Below, one piece after another: positions 16,382 to 26,492 of a DNA stretch of 64,000 nt. Positions within the stretch are counted from its first letter, which is position 1. Every line of letters starts with the position of its first letter. The stretch is from Bacteroidales bacterium UBA3844 (lineage in GTDB: Bacteria > Bacteroidota > Bacteroidia > Bacteroidales > Paludibacteraceae). Location: contig DGHQ01000047.1 of assembly GCA_002392915.1 (NCBI GenBank), forward strand, positions 1 to 64,000, written 5' to 3'. Both the position numbers and the translations under genes were made by a program. A model generated the notes under the pieces. That model saw only the letters and a program-made list of their open reading frames with translations. It had not been told where the DNA came from and searched no databases.

Positions 16382-17377
16382 TTACTTAACCTCCCAAGTG
16401 TCGTTAGTCTCAAGAAGCTCTGCGAAGTTGTGGTACTTCTTAGCTGCCTTAACCTCCTCGATCTGTGCGTTTACAGCATCGTCGTAAGTTGGAGCCTCAA
16501 CATCACGGATAACGCCTAATGCTACTGGATACTCCATCATAGCAAGCTTTAGCTGAAGTGTGTTGTCCTCGCAGTGTGCATCGTGGACAAGAACATCGTC
16601 CATTGTGTATCCGTCCTGATCGATAGTCACAACCTTAACACCGAAACCTTCCTGAACAAGACCGAACTCGTTATTCTCTCCGAATACCATCTTCTCTCCA
16701 TGCTTCAAGTAGATAGCGTTCTTTGCACGACCTTCCTTAGTGTAAACTGCCTCGTGTGTACCATCGTTGAAGATGACACAGTTCTGAAGGATCTCACAAA
16801 CAGCCGCTCCCTTGTGAGCGTGAGCTGACTTAAGAATATTCACTGTACCCTCAGCGTCTGTGGCAACTGCGCGTGCGAAGAAGTGACCTCTTGCACCGAA
16901 GCAAAGCTCTGCAGGACGGAATGGGTCCTCAACTGTACCGTAAGGAGACGACTTGCTGACAAAACCTCTTGGTGAAGTTGGTGAATACTGACCCTTAGTC
17001 AAACCATAGATACGGTTGTTAAGAAGGATCATCTTTAGGTCGATGTTACGACGGTTGGCGTGGATGAAGTGGTTACCACCGATTGCAAGACCATCACCGT
17101 CGCCACTTATCTGCCATACGCTTAGGTTAGGGTTAGAAACCTTACATCCTGTTGCGATTGCAGCGGCACGACCGTGGATTGTGTTCATACCGTAAGTAGC
17201 CATATAGTGTGGCAAACGGCTTGAACATCCGATACCAGAGATAACTGCGACATTATGTGGAGCAACGCCAATCTCTGCCATTGCCTTGTGAAGCGACGCC
17301 AAGAAGAAGTGGTCACCGCATCCTGGACACCAACGTGGCTGTCCTTTCTTATAATCTTTAGCTGTGTATTCGCTCAT
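16382..17377 (-). CDS. korB: 2-oxoacid:ferredoxin oxidoreductase subunit beta
   Basis: A 331-residue beta subunit that binds thiamine diphosphate. The N-terminus has PRWCPGCGDHFFLASLHKAM (about 15-34), and the cofactor motif reads SGDGDGLAIGGNHFIHANRR (about 91-110). Family-typical GQYSPTSPRGF follows. With the alpha/gamma subunit encoded upstream it oxidises a 2-oxoacid (most often 2-oxoglutarate) with CoA and ferredoxin, or runs the reverse carboxylation, in the anaerobic central metabolism of Bacteroidales. The gene lies 69 bases after korA in the same operon. The exact 2-oxoacid cannot be told from sequence. Confidence 0.93.
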   Translation of the reverse strand: MSEYTAKDYKKGQPRWCPGCGDHFFLASLHKAMAEIGVAPHNVAVISGIGCSSRLPHYMATYGMNTIHGRAAAIATGCKVSNPNLSVWQISGDGDGLAIGGNHFIHANRRNIDLKMILLNNRIYGLTKGQYSPTSPRGFVSKSSPYGTVEDPFRPAELCFGARGHFFARAVATDAEGTVNILKSAHAHKGAAVCEILQNCVIFNDGTHEAVYTKEGRAKNAIYLKHGEKMVFGENNEFGLVQEGFGVKVVTIDQDGYTMDDVLVHDAHCEDNTLQLKLAMMEYPVALGVIRDVEAPTYDDAVNAQIEEVKAAKKYHNFAELLETNDTWEVK

Positions 17378-17446
17378 TTTTTTACTAAATTAAAAGTTAA
17401 GAATTAAGAGTTAAGAATTTTCCTCCTCCCATTAATCCTTAATTAA

Positions 17447-19300
17447 TTAGATTAATTTATTAAATGCGGCAACCAACTCGCTAACTACGAATGGCTGACC
17501 CTTAACCTCATTGAACTGTGCTGGTGCGAAACCGTCAACCTTCATACGAAGGAATGCAGCGAACTGACCAAGGTTCTGCTCAGCTACAACTACCTTCTTG
17601 TACTTCTTCATCACCTCAGCTGTGTTCTTTGGCAATGGGTTGATGTAACGGAAGTGTGCAAGAGCAACCTTCTTTCCTGCTGCACGCATCTCATCCATAG
17701 CTGCGTGTAAGTGTCCGTAAGTGCCACCGAAGCCTACGATCAAAAGATCAGCATCATCCTTGTCGCCCTCTACCTCTACATCTGGAACTTGGATCTTATC
17801 GATCTTGCTCTGACGTAGACGGCACATCAAATCGTGGTTCTCTGGATTTGTTGAGATAGCACCTGTCTTGCTGTCCTTCTCAAGACCACCAAGGATGTGT
17901 GCGAATCCCTCACGACCTGGGACAGCCCAGTATCTTACGTCTCTCTCATCTCTCATGTATGGAGTCCATGTTCCCTTCATTGATTCAGGAACGTATGGAG
18001 GGTTGATTGCTGGATACTCAGCAAGGTTTGGAAGCTTGAATGCCTCTGAACCGTTTGCGATATATGCGTCACTCATGAATACGACTGGAGTCATGTGCTC
18101 AAGAGCAATCTTACATGCAGCGTATGCTGATTCGAAACAGTCTGCTGGGCTTGTAGCAGCGATGACTGGCATTGGAGTCTCTCCATTACGTCCGAACAAA
18201 CACTGTAGAAGGTCTGTCTGCTCCGACTTTGTTGGAAGACCTGTTGCAGGACCTCCACGCTGTACGTCGATTACTACCAATGGAAGCTCCATGATGACAG
18301 CAAGGTTCATAGCCTCACTCTTCAAACAGATACCAGGACCTGATGTTGAAGTCACTCCTAGAGCACCTGCGAATGAAGCACCAAGAGCTGATGCACATCC
18401 TGCGATCTCATCCTCACACTGAACTGTTGTCACACCAAGAGACTTGTGCTTTGAAAGTTCGTGAAGAACATCTGTTGCTGGAGTGATAGGGTAAGAACCA
18501 AGGTATAGGCGAAGACCTGCCTTCTCTGCTGCAGCGATAAGACCGTATGCAGTTGCCTTGTTTCCGTTGATGTCCATGTAGCGCCCCTTCTTTGCAGGAG
18601 TCTGCTTTGACACTACATTATATGTATGGCTTACTGATGCATGTGTGTTGGCACCGAAGTCGTAACCTGCGTGGATAACCTTGATGTTGTTCTCCGCAAT
18701 AGCTGGCTTCTTAGCGAATTTTTCGCGAAGGAACTTCTCTGCGATAGATAGATCACGGTTGAAGATGTAGCAAACAAGACCAAGAGCAAGCATATTTCTA
18801 CACTTAAGCATAGCCTTTGGATCCATACCTGAATCAGCAAGCACATCCTTTACCATTGATGTCACAGGAACCTCGATCACATCCTGCTTGATGCCCATCT
18901 CCGCAATTGCTCCAGCTGCGTCTGTTGCCTCAAACTGAGCTTTCTCTAGATCCGCTTTCTTGAAGCTGTCGACGTCGATGATGATAGATGATGTTGGCTT
19001 ACAGAACTTATACTGAGTCTTTAGGGCTGCAGGGTTCATTGCTACCAAAACATCACACTTGTCTCCAGGAGTGAAGGCCTTATCTGCTGCGATACTTACC
19101 TGGAATCCAGATACACCAGTCAAAGAACCCTGTGGGGCACGAATATCTGCTGGGTAGTCAGGGAATGTACAAATACCATTACCTACAGTGGCCGAGATAG
19201 TGGAAAAAATATTTCCAGCAAGCTGCATTCCGTCTCCGGAGTCGCCTGAGAATCGAACCACCACTTGATCCAATTCTTCTACTTTCAAGTTGTCTGCCAT
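17447..19300 (-). CDS. korA: 2-oxoacid:ferredoxin oxidoreductase subunit alpha (gamma-alpha fusion)
   Basis: A 617-residue fusion. The gamma (POR) domain occupies about 10-190 with FSGDSGDGMQLAGNIFS and FPDYPADIRAPQGSLTGVSG. The alpha pyrimidine-binding domain follows from about 230 (GSYPITPATDVLHELS, GPGICLKSEAMNLAV, QRGGPATGLPTKSEQTDLLQ), and the C-terminal transketolase-like domain ends the chain (LIVGFGGTYGHLHAAMDEMR). It pairs with KorB as an alpha-beta type oxidoreductase. The promoter is probably the complement of CAAAGTTA at 19345-19352. Codon use is that of highly expressed core genes. Confidence 0.93.
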   Translation of the reverse strand: MADNLKVEELDQVVVRFSGDSGDGMQLAGNIFSTISATVGNGICTFPDYPADIRAPQGSLTGVSGFQVSIAADKAFTPGDKCDVLVAMNPAALKTQYKFCKPTSSIIIDVDSFKKADLEKAQFEATDAAGAIAEMGIKQDVIEVPVTSMVKDVLADSGMDPKAMLKCRNMLALGLVCYIFNRDLSIAEKFLREKFAKKPAIAENNIKVIHAGYDFGANTHASVSHTYNVVSKQTPAKKGRYMDINGNKATAYGLIAAAEKAGLRLYLGSYPITPATDVLHELSKHKSLGVTTVQCEDEIAGCASALGASFAGALGVTSTSGPGICLKSEAMNLAVIMELPLVVIDVQRGGPATGLPTKSEQTDLLQCLFGRNGETPMPVIAATSPADCFESAYAACKIALEHMTPVVFMSDAYIANGSEAFKLPNLAEYPAINPPYVPESMKGTWTPYMRDERDVRYWAVPGREGFAHILGGLEKDSKTGAISTNPENHDLMCRLRQSKIDKIQVPDVEVEGDKDDADLLIVGFGGTYGHLHAAMDEMRAAGKKVALAHFRYINPLPKNTAEVMKKYKKVVVAEQNLGQFAAFLRMKVDGFAPAQFNEVKGQPFVVSELVAAFNKLI

Positions 19301-19344
19301 ATTTTTAGTTACTTTATTTTTTTCAAATTTCTACCTTCAGCGTG

Positions 19345-19374
19345 CAAAGTTAGTCAAAATGTAAGCAATTCAAA
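19345..19374 (-). promoter_or_regulatory. Predicted promoter of korAB
   Basis: Read on the minus strand there is a TTTG (complement 19371-19374), an 18-base spacer, then TAACTTTG (complement 19345-19352), 45 bases upstream of the korA start. The rest of the gap 19375-19655 shows no gene or clear structure. Confidence 0.55.
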
Positions 19375-19655
19375 AATATTATGAATATTATTTCAGTTTA
19401 ATGCACCCCAATATCCTCATTTTGGCATATTTATGCGAACAATAGACTTCCTTTTGGCAAATTAGTCATAAAACTTTGTCAAATAATAGGCAATAATCGG
19501 TCGTTAGAGGTGCGACGGCATTGTCCTCCACTGTTTATACCGCTTTACTGCATAAAGAATCTTTTTCATTATTAACATCGTTCTTTTTCACGTTTCAGTT
19601 TTTATTCTTATTTTTGTTGAAACAAAGAATCGTGAACTTTCAAAAATAAAATCAG

Positions 19656-21308
19656 ATGAAAAAAATAAAGACAGCGATTGTAGCGCTTTCATATATGTTC
19701 TGCGCAGTCGTTTCCAATGCGCAAGAGCAGCAACTGACACTAAAATGCGAACAGATCGGAGAAATCAAAGGCGAACAGAAATTTTCCGCTGAAGATGGCT
19801 GGCTAATGCTGACTACAGACATTTACCTCCTTAACCCCGAAGCTTTCAAAGGTCAGCTTGAGACAATTTACACTAGCCGTAAGGAAAAAGACAAAATCAA
19901 AAACGTTTTCATCTCCGGCCAAATGACAAGCACTACCGTCGCTCAGGATGTGAGATATCCTCTCTATAATCTGACGGTGGAGCTAGTAAACAAAGAGTTG
20001 TCTGTCAACAAGGCAAACACTCAGGGCAAAATCCGAATCGCAGACAATATCCCGCTAAACGCATTCGGCACCAACCCTGTGGAGATGAAATTCTACGCTG
20101 AGGCTATAAATGTGGAGCAACCACAGCGTATCACTGATTTCGTGTGCCGCCAGCTTTCCAACGTCGGCAAGGTCAACAACGACTACTCGGCTATGAACAA
20201 AGTGTCGGAGGAGTATGGCAAACTTCTTGAAAGCAAGACCAAAGAGCGTCAGTATGTGTTCAATTCCACAGTTTCGCTTTTCAACGAACTTGACGTCGAC
20301 CGCAAAGTCTACTCAATCTGCCTATACCAGTTTGCCCCAAGCAATCAGGACATCGAACGTAATTTCTCTAACGCGGCTTTGAAGAAATGCGTCGACGACA
20401 ATGCGAACATCGACTACGCCACTATCAGAAAGAATGTCGCTAACAAGACTGCCCCTATCATCGTGGCTGTCAACTATAAGAGCAGCCACAAACCAAGTGT
20501 GCGCAAGCCTAACCAGATCAACGACTCTTACGTCGATGACAGAATCGTGAAGACACGTAACCTGCATGCAGCACATCTTATCAGCGACGACGTCTTCACT
20601 CAGGAAGATGATCTGAATGAGCTTTTGAAAGAATACCTTGCTTTAGACAAGGAAGTGAAGCGCTACAAGGAAAACAAGGCAAAAGGAATGACAAACATCA
20701 ATCCTTCCGCTATCATCTACAACTACTCCGAGCTGCTCAACACAATCATGATGAAAAACCTGAAGAAAGAGTTCCTTTATGAAAACAGATTCAAGTCTCA
20801 CTACAACGATGTGCAGGCAGCAGCCAAAAACAATCTGAAAGATGGCAAAGAGCTCGACAGAATCGAAAAACTCGTCTATGTGATGGTGATGGAGAAAGAC
20901 GCGGACACAATCTCGTCGACAGAGAAGATAATCGCCAACTTCAACGCCATCAACAGTGCTGAGGCATTGGTGGAAGACACAAAGTGGGAGACTAACGTGT
21001 CCGACCTGAAAGACCGCTACGAGGAGGCATATTTCGACAAAGTGTTCAAAGGCAAGTGTGAGAAACTGCTTGAGGGTGATCCAAAAGAGAAGGAGCCAAT
21101 CGCAGAGCAGATCAAGAAAGAGATCGAGGCATCCAACTGCAAGGCTTGTTTCTTCCAGGCAGAAGAATACTACTTCGAGCCACTTCAAGACAAAATCAAC
21201 GTGCTGAAAGCTGAAGAGGCTGAGAAAGCAGCAGCTGAGGCGGCGGCGGCAGCCAAAGCAGCCAAACTTGCAAAGAAGAAGGCGATGATGAAGAAAAAGA
21301 AGAAATAA
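19656..21308 (+). CDS. Secreted protein of unknown function with Ala/Lys-rich tail
   Basis: A 550-residue protein with a signal peptide (MKKIKTAIVALSYMFCAVVS, cleavage before QEQQ). I do not recognise a family. Residues 25-170 appear beta-rich and may form a domain; the remainder is largely helical. The C-terminus is a predicted coiled coil that ends in an alanine-rich, then strongly basic run (KAEEAEKAAAEAAAAAKAAK followed by lysines). There is no lipobox or T9SS tail, so a periplasmic place is most likely. It has ordinary GC content and codon use, so it is probably a resident gene at the edge of the defence island. It is monocistronic. Confidence 0.75.
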   Translation: MKKIKTAIVALSYMFCAVVSNAQEQQLTLKCEQIGEIKGEQKFSAEDGWLMLTTDIYLLNPEAFKGQLETIYTSRKEKDKIKNVFISGQMTSTTVAQDVRYPLYNLTVELVNKELSVNKANTQGKIRIADNIPLNAFGTNPVEMKFYAEAINVEQPQRITDFVCRQLSNVGKVNNDYSAMNKVSEEYGKLLESKTKERQYVFNSTVSLFNELDVDRKVYSICLYQFAPSNQDIERNFSNAALKKCVDDNANIDYATIRKNVANKTAPIIVAVNYKSSHKPSVRKPNQINDSYVDDRIVKTRNLHAAHLISDDVFTQEDDLNELLKEYLALDKEVKRYKENKAKGMTNINPSAIIYNYSELLNTIMMKNLKKEFLYENRFKSHYNDVQAAAKNNLKDGKELDRIEKLVYVMVMEKDADTISSTEKIIANFNAINSAEALVEDTKWETNVSDLKDRYEEAYFDKVFKGKCEKLLEGDPKEKEPIAEQIKKEIEASNCKACFFQAEEYYFEPLQDKINVLKAEEAEKAAAEAAAAAKAAKLAKKKAMMKKKKK

Positions 21309-21396
21309 AGATTTAAGAATAATGGCATGGGATTTCGTCAGATTCCATGCCATATCTTATTAAAAAGTCCTCAGACTCTAGAAAAATGTGACCACA

Positions 21397-21924
21397 ATGG
21401 AAGATTTAATAATTTGGGGATTAATAACATTCATATTCTATTGTTTTGACTGCTATGTAGTCAAAAGGAATATGAGACCAGACACCACCCAAAAAGAATT
21501 GATTACTCTTTTTGCAGGCATATTGGGAGGAGGCATACTAATTATTCTAATGATGTACTATGCATACATAAATTTGAATTTTTTTTCATGGTATATCTCA
21601 CCTGTTGCTCTAATCCCACTTTTTTTTTGTTCTATTATGGCAGTTAGCCGTATTAAAACCAGGGGCAGGTCACAAAATACTAAGTTCATACTTACTAATC
21701 ATAACATATGTGTTATTTCTGATAGTCGGAATAATAGCAGGTCCGACAATATCAGGAATCTCCCTATATCATGGATGATTATTCAAGCAATGGAACGCTC
21801 CACTATCAACGACCTTGAAATCCGTTTTCTGCTCAGTCAGAATCTGACATCAGACACAGAAGATCGCGAGGTCATCATCAAAGGCATCGAGCAAAGCTAT
21901 TGGTATGAGGGGTATGAAAAGTAA
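21397..21924 (+). CDS. Hypothetical membrane protein
   Basis: I prefer ATG 21397 to the GTG at 21388. The protein of about 175 residues has three hydrophobic helices in the first 90 residues ([39 protein letters not shown] and [19 protein letters not shown]). A soluble C-terminal part with many polar residues follows. No family is recognised. It lies at the left edge of the defence island and is AT-rich like it, so a defence-related or cargo role is possible but unsupported. Confidence 0.6.
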   Translation: MEDLIIWGLITFIFYCFDCYVVKRNMRPDTTQKELITLFAGILGGGILIILMMYYAYINLNFFSWYISPVALIPLFFCSIMAVSRIKTRGRSQNTKFILTNHNICVISDSRNNSRSDNIRNLPISWMIIQAMERSTINDLEIRFLLSQNLTSDTEDREVIIKGIEQSYWYEGYEK

Positions 21925-22050
21925 AAGAATAAAAGCCACAAAATTCTAAGTAGATGTAATTCTATAATACAAAAAAGATATTCACAGTATATCACATTAT
22001 AAAGTCTATTTAGACACCTGTATTTTTTTCTTATTTTCAAGGAGTTTTTG

Positions 22051-22058
22051 TATTTTTG
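22051..22058 (+). promoter_or_regulatory. Candidate -7 element for the restriction-modification operon
   Basis: TATTTTTG matches TAnnTTTG 128 bases upstream of the methyltransferase start, in an AT-rich gap with no other gene. The -33 match is poor. Confidence 0.3.
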
Positions 22059-22185
22059 TATGATTTAGACAATAGTGCTTTTTTTCGGTAAAAGCTTCTT
22101 GAATAAAGGAAAGAGGATTTTAAGATAAAAAAGAATAAGTTGTTTGCTAGATTCATCATAGAATTGAATAGTAGCTTTGAGTAAA

Positions 22186-23367
22186 ATGAAAAATAAATTT
22201 AATATAACAACAAACGACGATTCCGCAATTATCACTCATTATCTTCAAAATAGAGATAGCGATTTCGCCTTTCCATTTGAACAAGACGCTTTGCAATTGT
22301 TGAACGAAGAAACATTTGACAAAAACATTTGCATTGTAGCAGAACCAATAGTTCCTTACGGATTATTCCCTGAATTGCTTTCTGTACCCTTTCCTGCTCC
22401 TGAAAATCCTAAATTCACATTTATAGATTTGTTTGCTGGAATCGGAGGATTCAGAATCGCCATGCAAAACATTGGTGGAAAATGCGTTTATTCATCCGAA
22501 TGGGATTCTCAAGCGCAAAAAACATATTTGGCAAATTACGGAGAAGTCCCATTTGGAGATATTACCAAAGAATCAACAAAGCAATATATCCCAAATGATT
22601 TTGATGTGCTTTGTGCAGGATTTCCTTGCCAAGCATTTTCTATCGCTGGTTATCAAAAAGGATTTGAAGACACAAGAGGAACCTTGTTCTTCGATGTTGC
22701 AGAAATAATTAAAAGGAAACGCCCCAAAGCCGTTTTTCTTGAAAATGTTAAAAATCTATATACCCATGATAAAGGAAATACATTTTCAACAATAAAAAGG
22801 ACTCTCGAAGAATTAGGATATGTTGTATTTCACAAAGTGATGAATGCTATGGAATACGCAAACATTCCACAAAACAGAGAGCGTATCTTTATAGTATGCT
22901 TTAACAAAGAAAAAATTGCCAACTATAATGATTTTGTCTTTCCAGAAAAAGAAACATTGGTAAAAAACATACATGATTGTATTGATTATAGCAATATGGA
23001 CAAAAAGCTTTTTTATGGAGATAGCATGGGTCATATCGCAGAGTTACGAGCAGGTGTTGTTTCCAAAGATACGGTATATCAATGGAGACGACAATATGTT
23101 CGAGAAAACAAGAGCAAGGTTTGTCCTACATTAACCGCTAACATGGGAACTGGAGGTCATAATGTACCAATAATATTAACAGATAATGGAATACGCAAGT
23201 TGTCCCCACGTGAATGTTTGAATTTCCAGGGATATCCAAAAGAATTCGTATTTCCTACAAACATTGCAAATTCAGCAAAATATAAACAGGCCGGAAATTC
23301 AGTAGTTGTGCCACTTATTCAAAAAGTATGCAAACAAATAACATCAGTAATCTTAAAGAATTCCTAA
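22186..23367 (+). CDS. DNA (cytosine-5-)-methyltransferase (type II modification enzyme)
   Basis: The start is taken at ATG 22186 (the frame opens with TTG at 22177), giving 393 residues. All core m5C motifs are present in order: I (IDLFAGIGGFRIAM), IV with the catalytic cysteine (CAGFPCQAFSIAG), VI (FLENVKNL), VIII (PQNRERIFIV), IX-like (SPRECLNFQGYP) and X (YKQAGNSVVVP). A region of about 75 residues precedes motif I, longer than in most Dcm enzymes. It should protect host DNA against the enzyme encoded by the next gene, whose start lies inside this one (40-base overlap). The target sequence cannot be read from the recognition domain by eye. Confidence 0.93.
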   Translation: MKNKFNITTNDDSAIITHYLQNRDSDFAFPFEQDALQLLNEETFDKNICIVAEPIVPYGLFPELLSVPFPAPENPKFTFIDLFAGIGGFRIAMQNIGGKCVYSSEWDSQAQKTYLANYGEVPFGDITKESTKQYIPNDFDVLCAGFPCQAFSIAGYQKGFEDTRGTLFFDVAEIIKRKRPKAVFLENVKNLYTHDKGNTFSTIKRTLEELGYVVFHKVMNAMEYANIPQNRERIFIVCFNKEKIANYNDFVFPEKETLVKNIHDCIDYSNMDKKLFYGDSMGHIAELRAGVVSKDTVYQWRRQYVRENKSKVCPTLTANMGTGGHNVPIILTDNGIRKLSPRECLNFQGYPKEFVFPTNIANSAKYKQAGNSVVVPLIQKVCKQITSVILKNS

Positions 23368-24515
23368 ACTGCTGGACTTCTTACGAAAAATATTTTGATA
23401 TGTTGAAGCTAATGGCTCAACTAAGTCGATTGTTTTCAGAAAGTGATATACCATACTTGGATTATCGTCTGACAGAAAATCTATTTTGTCGTTATTTCAA
23501 AGCTTATAACGACGCTCGTTCCTGCACTGCTTATGATGCCAGATTCTCTAATGTCGGCATAGGAATCAAAACATTCATCTTGAAGAAGAATCAATCTATA
23601 GAAAAGATTGCTGAATTTAATAAGCTCAAAAAAACGCTAAATGGTTTGCATGGCATTGATTTGGCAAAACAACTCGGACAATACCGTAACGACAGAATGC
23701 GTTTCGCTAATGACCAGTACGGTGTGAATGAAACCCAATATCACATTGTTGGAAGGACTGATGGTTTGCTGAGAATATTTAACACTCCATATGATGAGGT
23801 GGACATAGAACATATTCATCTTATTTCAGACGATGAGACATCATGCAAATTCGACGATGAGAAAAATGAATTCTCTTTCAATAAGAGCAAAAGTGTTCTA
23901 ATGAAACGATTCTATGTGCCAAAGACTTGCATGGATGTAAAAGTTGACATCATAGAAGATCCTCTTGCTTTGCTTGAATCCTTTTTCATGACAAAAAAAG
24001 ATGTAATTGAAGATTCAAAGGCAAGAATTAAAGGTATAGATTATGTAATTCTACCACTTTATTCTGTCAAAAGTGGAATTAAATATGTGCCAGAAAAATC
24101 TGGTCTTAACCAATTTAATGCAGGTGGACGCAAACGAAACCCTTTAGAGGTTTATGTGCCTGTGCCAATTGCCATACATAAAAGCTATCCTAATTTCTTT
24201 CCGAATAGAGATACTCCTTTTGCCCTTGAAATGCCAGACAAAACCATTCTTAGCGCAAAGATTTGTCAAGACAACGGAAAAGCCTTAATGACCAATCCTA
24301 ATAAAGATTTAGGAGAGTGGCTATTAAGAAAAATCCTTCATAAAAAAGATTTCGAATTGGTGACCATCGACGATTTGGACCGTCTTGGATTTGATAGCAT
24401 TTGCATAGAAAATCTTCATCAAAACACAGAAAATGGAGAATCTCTTTATCGTATATCATTCTCTAATACAGAAGTAAGTTACGAAAACTTTTTAGATGAT
24501 TCCTCTCTATTATAA
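23328..24515 (+). CDS. Probable type II restriction endonuclease with B3-like C-terminal domain
   Basis: A 395-residue protein whose start lies 40 bases inside the methyltransferase gene, a typical tight R-M layout. The N-terminal half contains ENLFCRYFKAYN and a possible catalytic segment AYDARFSNVGIGIKTF, compatible with a D...IxxK nuclease core but not proven. The C-terminal half (RNPLEVYVPVPIAIHKSYPN, then AKICQDNGKALMTNPNKDLG, then EWLLRKIL) looks like the B3-like DNA-recognition domain found in NgoFVII-type and related restriction enzymes. I see no phospholipase-D type HxK motif, so the nuclease class is open. The function is inferred mainly from the partner and the C-terminus. Confidence 0.75.
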   Translation: MQTNNISNLKEFLNCWTSYEKYFDMLKLMAQLSRLFSESDIPYLDYRLTENLFCRYFKAYNDARSCTAYDARFSNVGIGIKTFILKKNQSIEKIAEFNKLKKTLNGLHGIDLAKQLGQYRNDRMRFANDQYGVNETQYHIVGRTDGLLRIFNTPYDEVDIEHIHLISDDETSCKFDDEKNEFSFNKSKSVLMKRFYVPKTCMDVKVDIIEDPLALLESFFMTKKDVIEDSKARIKGIDYVILPLYSVKSGIKYVPEKSGLNQFNAGGRKRNPLEVYVPVPIAIHKSYPNFFPNRDTPFALEMPDKTILSAKICQDNGKALMTNPNKDLGEWLLRKILHKKDFELVTIDDLDRLGFDSICIENLHQNTENGESLYRISFSNTEVSYENFLDDSSLL

Positions 24516-24670
24516 CTATCGTTAAAAGATTAGACTTATTTTCTCCCTATGTCCAAATCTCATGTATAAAAGAGGATTAATTAAAGTATAAAGTTTGCCA
24601 ATTGACATAAAAAATGCAATTACAACAAAAATAAACTTATAAAGCATTGTTAAAACAAATTGATAGCAAT

Positions 24671-25300
24671 ATGAACTCGACTAAAGCATATACAAGAATT
24701 AATAGCTGGATCGGTTTGGCACCAACAGTGTTATTCTTGACCTCATATGTGCCTTTATTTGTTTTAATTATCATACGACAAACTCATTCTAACTTTGATT
24801 ATCTATCATGGGGTGGAATAAATTCAGATTCATTTGTTTGTATGATAAAACATTTCGGAATGTCAATCATATGCTTTGTCATGACAATATTTGGGTTAAT
24901 TGGAACTTGGCTCGTTTTCAAGAATCTCAATAAAAGAGTTGAAAATGGATACACTTTTAAGATTGAAGAGATATCCAGTATGAATGATGAGCCATTGATT
25001 TATATTGCAACATACATTATTCCATTATTAGCTGTAGACTATAATAGTCCAATAGATTGCCTCTCAATTATATGTATATTTCTAATTATTTATATTTTAT
25101 ATATCCATTCTAAACTAATTCTTGTTAATCCTATTTTAAGTCTCAAATACTCTATTTATACGGTTAGATACAAAGATGGAAACATTCCTCGTCAAGGAAT
25201 ACTAATTTCATATGATAATGATATCTTAGAATATGACAAAGTGAAAATTTATAATGTAGGACACCAACTATTTTACGGATATAAAAAAAGAAACATATGA
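24671..25300 (+). CDS. kwaA: Kiwa defence membrane component KwaA
   Basis: The start is ATG 24671 (MNSTKAYTRINSWIG), giving 209 residues with four hydrophobic helices: PTVLFLTSYVPLFVLIII, MSIICFVMTIFGLIGTWLVF, LIYIATYIIPLLAVDY and LSIICIFLIIYILYIH. A cytoplasmic tail follows with INP-type LVNPILSLKYSIYTV and a YKDGNIPRQG loop, as in KwaA. In Kiwa, KwaA forms membrane assemblies that sense phage infection at the envelope and act with KwaB. The stop overlaps the kwaB start by four bases (ATGA, 25297-25300). Assignment rests on topology, the tail and the partner gene. Confidence 0.8.
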   Translation: MNSTKAYTRINSWIGLAPTVLFLTSYVPLFVLIIIRQTHSNFDYLSWGGINSDSFVCMIKHFGMSIICFVMTIFGLIGTWLVFKNLNKRVENGYTFKIEEISSMNDEPLIYIATYIIPLLAVDYNSPIDCLSIICIFLIIYILYIHSKLILVNPILSLKYSIYTVRYKDGNIPRQGILISYDNDILEYDKVKIYNVGHQLFYGYKKRNI

Positions 25301-26298
25301 ATATAACAGAATTACAAGAAAGAATCCAAATCACAAAAAAAGAAGATGTAAAACTCTATTTTGTAACGAGATTGATTAAACCTGAAGTTTCAAAGAGAAC
25401 TCCAGCTAAAGATAAGTACATGTTTAATGTACTTCAGATAGATTGCGATGATGAGGTACGTTCATACCTATACGATGCTTCTGTTCGTCAGTTGAACAAA
25501 ACAATCCAGAAGAACTATGAGATGTTGGATTATGATATTTTGACAGATGAGACAGAACATTTGTTTACATACAACATCCAGAATAAAGTTTTTTCATTCA
25601 ACGATGTGGTAACAAACAAATTACTTAAGACTGCTCCAAAGGTTACAAGCATTGCTAATATAACTAAGACAGAAGATTTATGGGCTTATTGCGTTGAATT
25701 CTTTAATAATGAAACAGAAGAAAGAATATTCACATTTCGAAAAATACTTCCAAGCAAAGTCGGGGTTGATGAGAATGCAAAAAATTGGGTTAGAGCGATG
25801 TTTAGTCCTAAAAGTCAACAACTGACTTTATTGAAAGAGGAAACTGTAAATCTTGATGAACAGATTGACTGCATATATCATCAAGAAACTTTCTACGTTA
25901 TAAAGAAAGCTAATTTCGAACAGATAGTCGGACTTCAAGAAGAATATAAAGAAAAGGCACTTGAGGTTGCGGATAACATGATAAATAGTGGTAATTTTCT
26001 CGGTGGAGACAAATTAAAAGAACTTATTGAGAAAAAGCCATCAATTCATAAAAAACTCATTAAGGTGGAAAAGTTGGGAGAATACAAAAAACTATCATCT
26101 AAAACCATAAATACAATGAAAAGAATACTAAAGAAATACGGAGAGACGTTACCGATTATTAATGATAAGCTTTCTATAGAAAATGAAGAATACATAGATG
26201 CTATACTAAAAGCACTGGGAGACTATTACAAAAAAGGAGAAATATCAGGAAAACCATATGGCACATTTGCAGGCAAAGAACTCAAACCTATTAATTAG
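25297..26298 (+). CDS. kwaB: Kiwa defence effector KwaB (DUF4868)
   Basis: A 333-residue cytoplasmic protein, translationally coupled to kwaA. It has the DUF4868 layout: an alpha/beta N-terminal half (LYFVTRLIKPEVSK, YDILTDETEHLFTYN), a middle with DEQIDCIYHQETFYVIKKAN where the protein checks or binds its ligand, and a helical C-terminal part closing with AILKALGDYYKKGEISGKPY. In characterised Kiwa systems KwaB binds DNA and halts phage replication or late transcription together with KwaA. The gene is AT-rich and lies between the R-M pair and a RhuM-type gene, so a defence island is clear. Confidence 0.85.
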   Translation: MNITELQERIQITKKEDVKLYFVTRLIKPEVSKRTPAKDKYMFNVLQIDCDDEVRSYLYDASVRQLNKTIQKNYEMLDYDILTDETEHLFTYNIQNKVFSFNDVVTNKLLKTAPKVTSIANITKTEDLWAYCVEFFNNETEERIFTFRKILPSKVGVDENAKNWVRAMFSPKSQQLTLLKEETVNLDEQIDCIYHQETFYVIKKANFEQIVGLQEEYKEKALEVADNMINSGNFLGGDKLKELIEKKPSIHKKLIKVEKLGEYKKLSSKTINTMKRILKKYGETLPIINDKLSIENEEYIDAILKALGDYYKKGEISGKPYGTFAGKELKPIN

Positions 26299-26492
26299 TC
26301 GCAATGTTGAAGAAAAATCCAATTGAAAAGCTAATATCAGACGATTTTGCCCCATTCCTCCTATGATTCACATATTCGTAGAACAAAAAAAATTAGTTTG
26401 AACTTGTCTTTTCATAAAGCTTAAATTAGCACAATGAAAAAAAATAAGAAATAGCACAGCTGAATTCTTGATATTCCAGATAGAAGGAAAAT

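Noticed and set aside
19416..19470. Two TTGGCA-like sequences upstream of korA as sigma-54 promoters
   Set aside because: Spacing to a TTGC element is wrong by one base or absent, and a good TAACTTTG promoter lies closer to the gene.
20643..21353. 236-codon frame on the minus strand
   Set aside because: It is antisense to the secreted protein at 19656-21308; its Leu/Phe-rich composition mirrors Lys/Glu codons of the real gene.
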